This document shows, piece by piece, positions 62,677 to 64,000 of a stretch of DNA of 64,000 nucleotides. The stretch is from Asparagopsis taxiformis (Eukaryota; Rhodophyta; Florideophyceae; Bonnemaisoniales; Bonnemaisoniaceae). The translations under genes were made by a program, and so were the position numbers. The notes beneath the pieces are model-generated. The model made no database searches, was not told where the DNA came from, and saw only the letters and a list, made by a program, of their open reading frames with translations. The DNA is taken from assembly GCA_030407315.1 (NCBI GenBank), contig JALQPE010002338.1, positions 62,001 to 126,000 on the forward strand, given 5' to 3'. Each line of letters opens with the position of its first letter. Within the stretch, counting starts at the first letter, position 1.

Positions 62677-64000
62677 ATGCCCAGACGAACGCGCGATGAC
62701 TGGCGTCGAGCATCCGGCAGTCTCAACAAGCGCTCCATCCGTACAGCCCTATTCGATGCTGCAGCTCGCTCCGCAGATTCCTTCTCCTCAGTCGCTGGTC
62801 GCTGGTCCCTCTCCCGTCGGCGCAAATCTCGCACCGCCTCCGACCACAAAGCACGCCTCCGCAAACGACGCTCCTTCCATACCACCCCCCGTCCTTTCGA
62901 TGATGGTACACCCGCCATGCATACAAACACTCCTTTCGTCATTGCGACCACCGCAGATGAACAGCGCGCAGCCACAGCCAACACCACCTCTCCCCGATAT
63001 ATTTCTTTCGGTTCCGATCCCCCCTCCGCCCACTCCCTTCGTCCAAATTCACCAGACACAAATGCAGCTCCACCCGCACGATTCGTCCATCCAGCCCTCC
63101 GCCCTACATTTGATGGACTCCGTCTCCTTCGTAAGATTCCTCAGGTCATGGCTGGTTGGGTTCACATCCGCGTCTCCTCGGGTCCCGGCCGTTTACGCTG
63201 GCCCTCCTGGACACTCTTCTGGGCAGAGCTTCGCGGTGGCTACATTTTGTTAACTCGTGAACACAACTCGGCTCTCTCCGATTCATGTGGCCAAAATCCT
63301 GTCAATTATATCTTTGGAGCTACACACTGTTCCATCGTAGCAACCACCGCTAGATCCGGTGCCGTTCGTCTCCGTTTGCATAGGGCAACCACTCGCAGAC
63401 CTGATGATGACTCCCGCGACCGCTCCACAGATGATGAACGGCGCACCACTGACGACCGTCGCCCGTCAGATAGATCTTCCAAAGCTTCCGATCGTTCTGC
63501 TAAACGCCGTCTCAGTGGCAGAGTCGCAAGTGTCAAAAACGCTATCGCTGGAAAACTGCGTGGAAAGCCCCTGCCCCATTCCACTGGCTCGGAACATGTG
63601 CTTGACGACTCCACTCCCGATCTAGTCATGAAGATCCCTAGTGCACCCGAGGCAGAAAAGTGGCAATGGGCTCTTCGCAACACCACACAGGCGTATGAAT
63701 CCAAGCCCCTAGGTGACTTCCAACTCATTGATGCTCTCGGAGCTGGAGCATTTGGACGTGTTTATTTGGTCCATGACTCGGTCAAGGACGAGTACCTCGC
63801 ACTCAAGGTCCTCGACAAGAGCCTCGTCTTCAGGGATCGCCTCCACTTTGAATCCGCTATCAATGAACGTCTCACCCTCGAACTTGTCAAAGGTAAGCCA
63901 TTCATGGCCCAACTTCGCTACGCTTTCCAAACTATGTCCTGCTTGTATCTTGTTACCGACTTTTATGAAGGAGGTGACTTGTTCTCCTTCCTCAGAAGTC
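62677..64000 (+). CDS. PH-domain AGC protein kinase (Akt-like), cut by window edge
   Basis: The frame is open from the ATG at 62677 to the window end (441 codons seen). The N-terminus (1-155) is basic, Ser/Arg-rich and disordered. From MAGWVHIRV (158) to WQWALRNTTQ (329) the sequence resembles a PH domain that is interrupted by a charged insert rich in Arg, Asp and Ser (about 260-310). The kinase domain starts at GDFQLIDALGAGAFGRVYLV (346), with Gly-rich loop near 355, Lys377 in LALKV, Glu397 in the C helix, and QLRYAFQTMSCLYLVTDFYEGGDLFSFL, which is AGC-type. PH plus AGC kinase is the PKB/Akt layout; binding of phosphoinositides and activation by PDK1 would be expected but cannot be checked, as the catalytic loop and activation segment lie outside. 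A gtaag at 63894 is inside the coding frame and is not used. Confidence 0.85.
   Translation, partial: MPRRTRDDWRRASGSLNKRSIRTALFDAAARSADSFSSVAGRWSLSRRRKSRTASDHKARLRKRRSFHTTPRPFDDGTPAMHTNTPFVIATTADEQRAATANTTSPRYISFGSDPPSAHSLRPNSPDTNAAPPARFVHPALRPTFDGLRLLRKIPQVMAGWVHIRVSSGPGRLRWPSWTLFWAELRGGYILLTREHNSALSDSCGQNPVNYIFGATHCSIVATTARSGAVRLRLHRATTRRPDDDSRDRSTDDERRTTDDRRPSDRSSKASDRSAKRRLSGRVASVKNAIAGKLRGKPLPHSTGSEHVLDDSTPDLVMKIPSAPEAEKWQWALRNTTQAYESKPLGDFQLIDALGAGAFGRVYLVHDSVKDEYLALKVLDKSLVFRDRLHFESAINERLTLELVKGKPFMAQLRYAFQTMSCLYLVTDFYEGGDLFSFLRS

Noticed and set aside
63888..63900. Donor-like AAAGGTAAG in the kinase gene
   Set aside because: The frame continues through it with the expected AGC-kinase sequence.
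1..64000. CRISPR arrays, rRNA, IS elements, bacterial operons
   Set aside because: No spaced repeats, no rRNA signature, no transposase; gene content and introns are eukaryotic.

Overview
The window looks like nuclear DNA of a photosynthetic eukaryote, most likely a red alga with a compact, intron-poor genome (inferred from gene content, not from a search). It carries nuclear genes for plastid proteins: a chloroplast sensor kinase that keeps its phospho-accepting histidine, the ferredoxin-thioredoxin reductase variable chain, a cyanobacterial-type DUF4079 membrane protein and two APS reductases. It also carries clearly eukaryotic genes: BiP with HDEL, V-ATPase subunit H, GET4, BET3, UTP20, cap methyltransferase, NF-YA, DDX1 and a bromodomain-NET protein. 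Most genes are single ORFs; UTP20 runs about 8.7 kb without a clear intron. Three short introns (77, 95 and 92 bp) could be placed because they restore conserved protein sequence.

Layout. 1-3.4 kb: no convincing gene; GC-rich degenerate pentamer repeats. 3.9-5.1 kb: decayed copy of a cysteine-rich secreted protein, whose intact relative lies at 7.5-9.2 kb beyond an SLC35-type transporter. 9.6-15.1 kb: histidine phosphatase, bromodomain-NET protein, chloroplast sensor kinase. 15.3-21.3 kb: V-ATPase H, alpha/beta hydrolase, GET4, GT11-like glycosyltransferase. 22.6-27.6 kb: three diverged paralogues with a probable hemerythrin-like helical fold lacking the metal-binding histidines. 27.6-29.9 kb: gene-free, with a promoter-like stretch near 28.2 kb. 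29.9-42.3 kb: dense run of RSL1D1-like, BiP, DUF4079, FTR variable chain, DDX1, 2OG oxygenase, APS reductase 1 and RNA cap methyltransferase. 43.0-48.0 kb: NF-YA, L-2-hydroxyglutarate dehydrogenase, APS reductase 2. 49.9-61.5 kb: an orphan protein, BET3 and giant UTP20 (one apparent frameshift). 62.7 kb to the edge: PH-domain AGC kinase, cut off by the window.

No operons are expected. Themes that recur are sulfur and redox work in the plastid (two APS reductases, FTR, sensor kinase), secretory-pathway function (BiP, GET4, BET3, V-ATPase, sugar transporter, fucosyltransferase-like enzyme) and RNA/ribosome work (UTP20, RSL1D1, DDX1, cap methyltransferase). Leaders upstream of many start codons are strikingly G-poor and C/A/T-rich on the sense strand, a signature that helps to locate promoters here. 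The most unusual items are the cysteine-rich family with its pseudogene and the hemerythrin-like trio.
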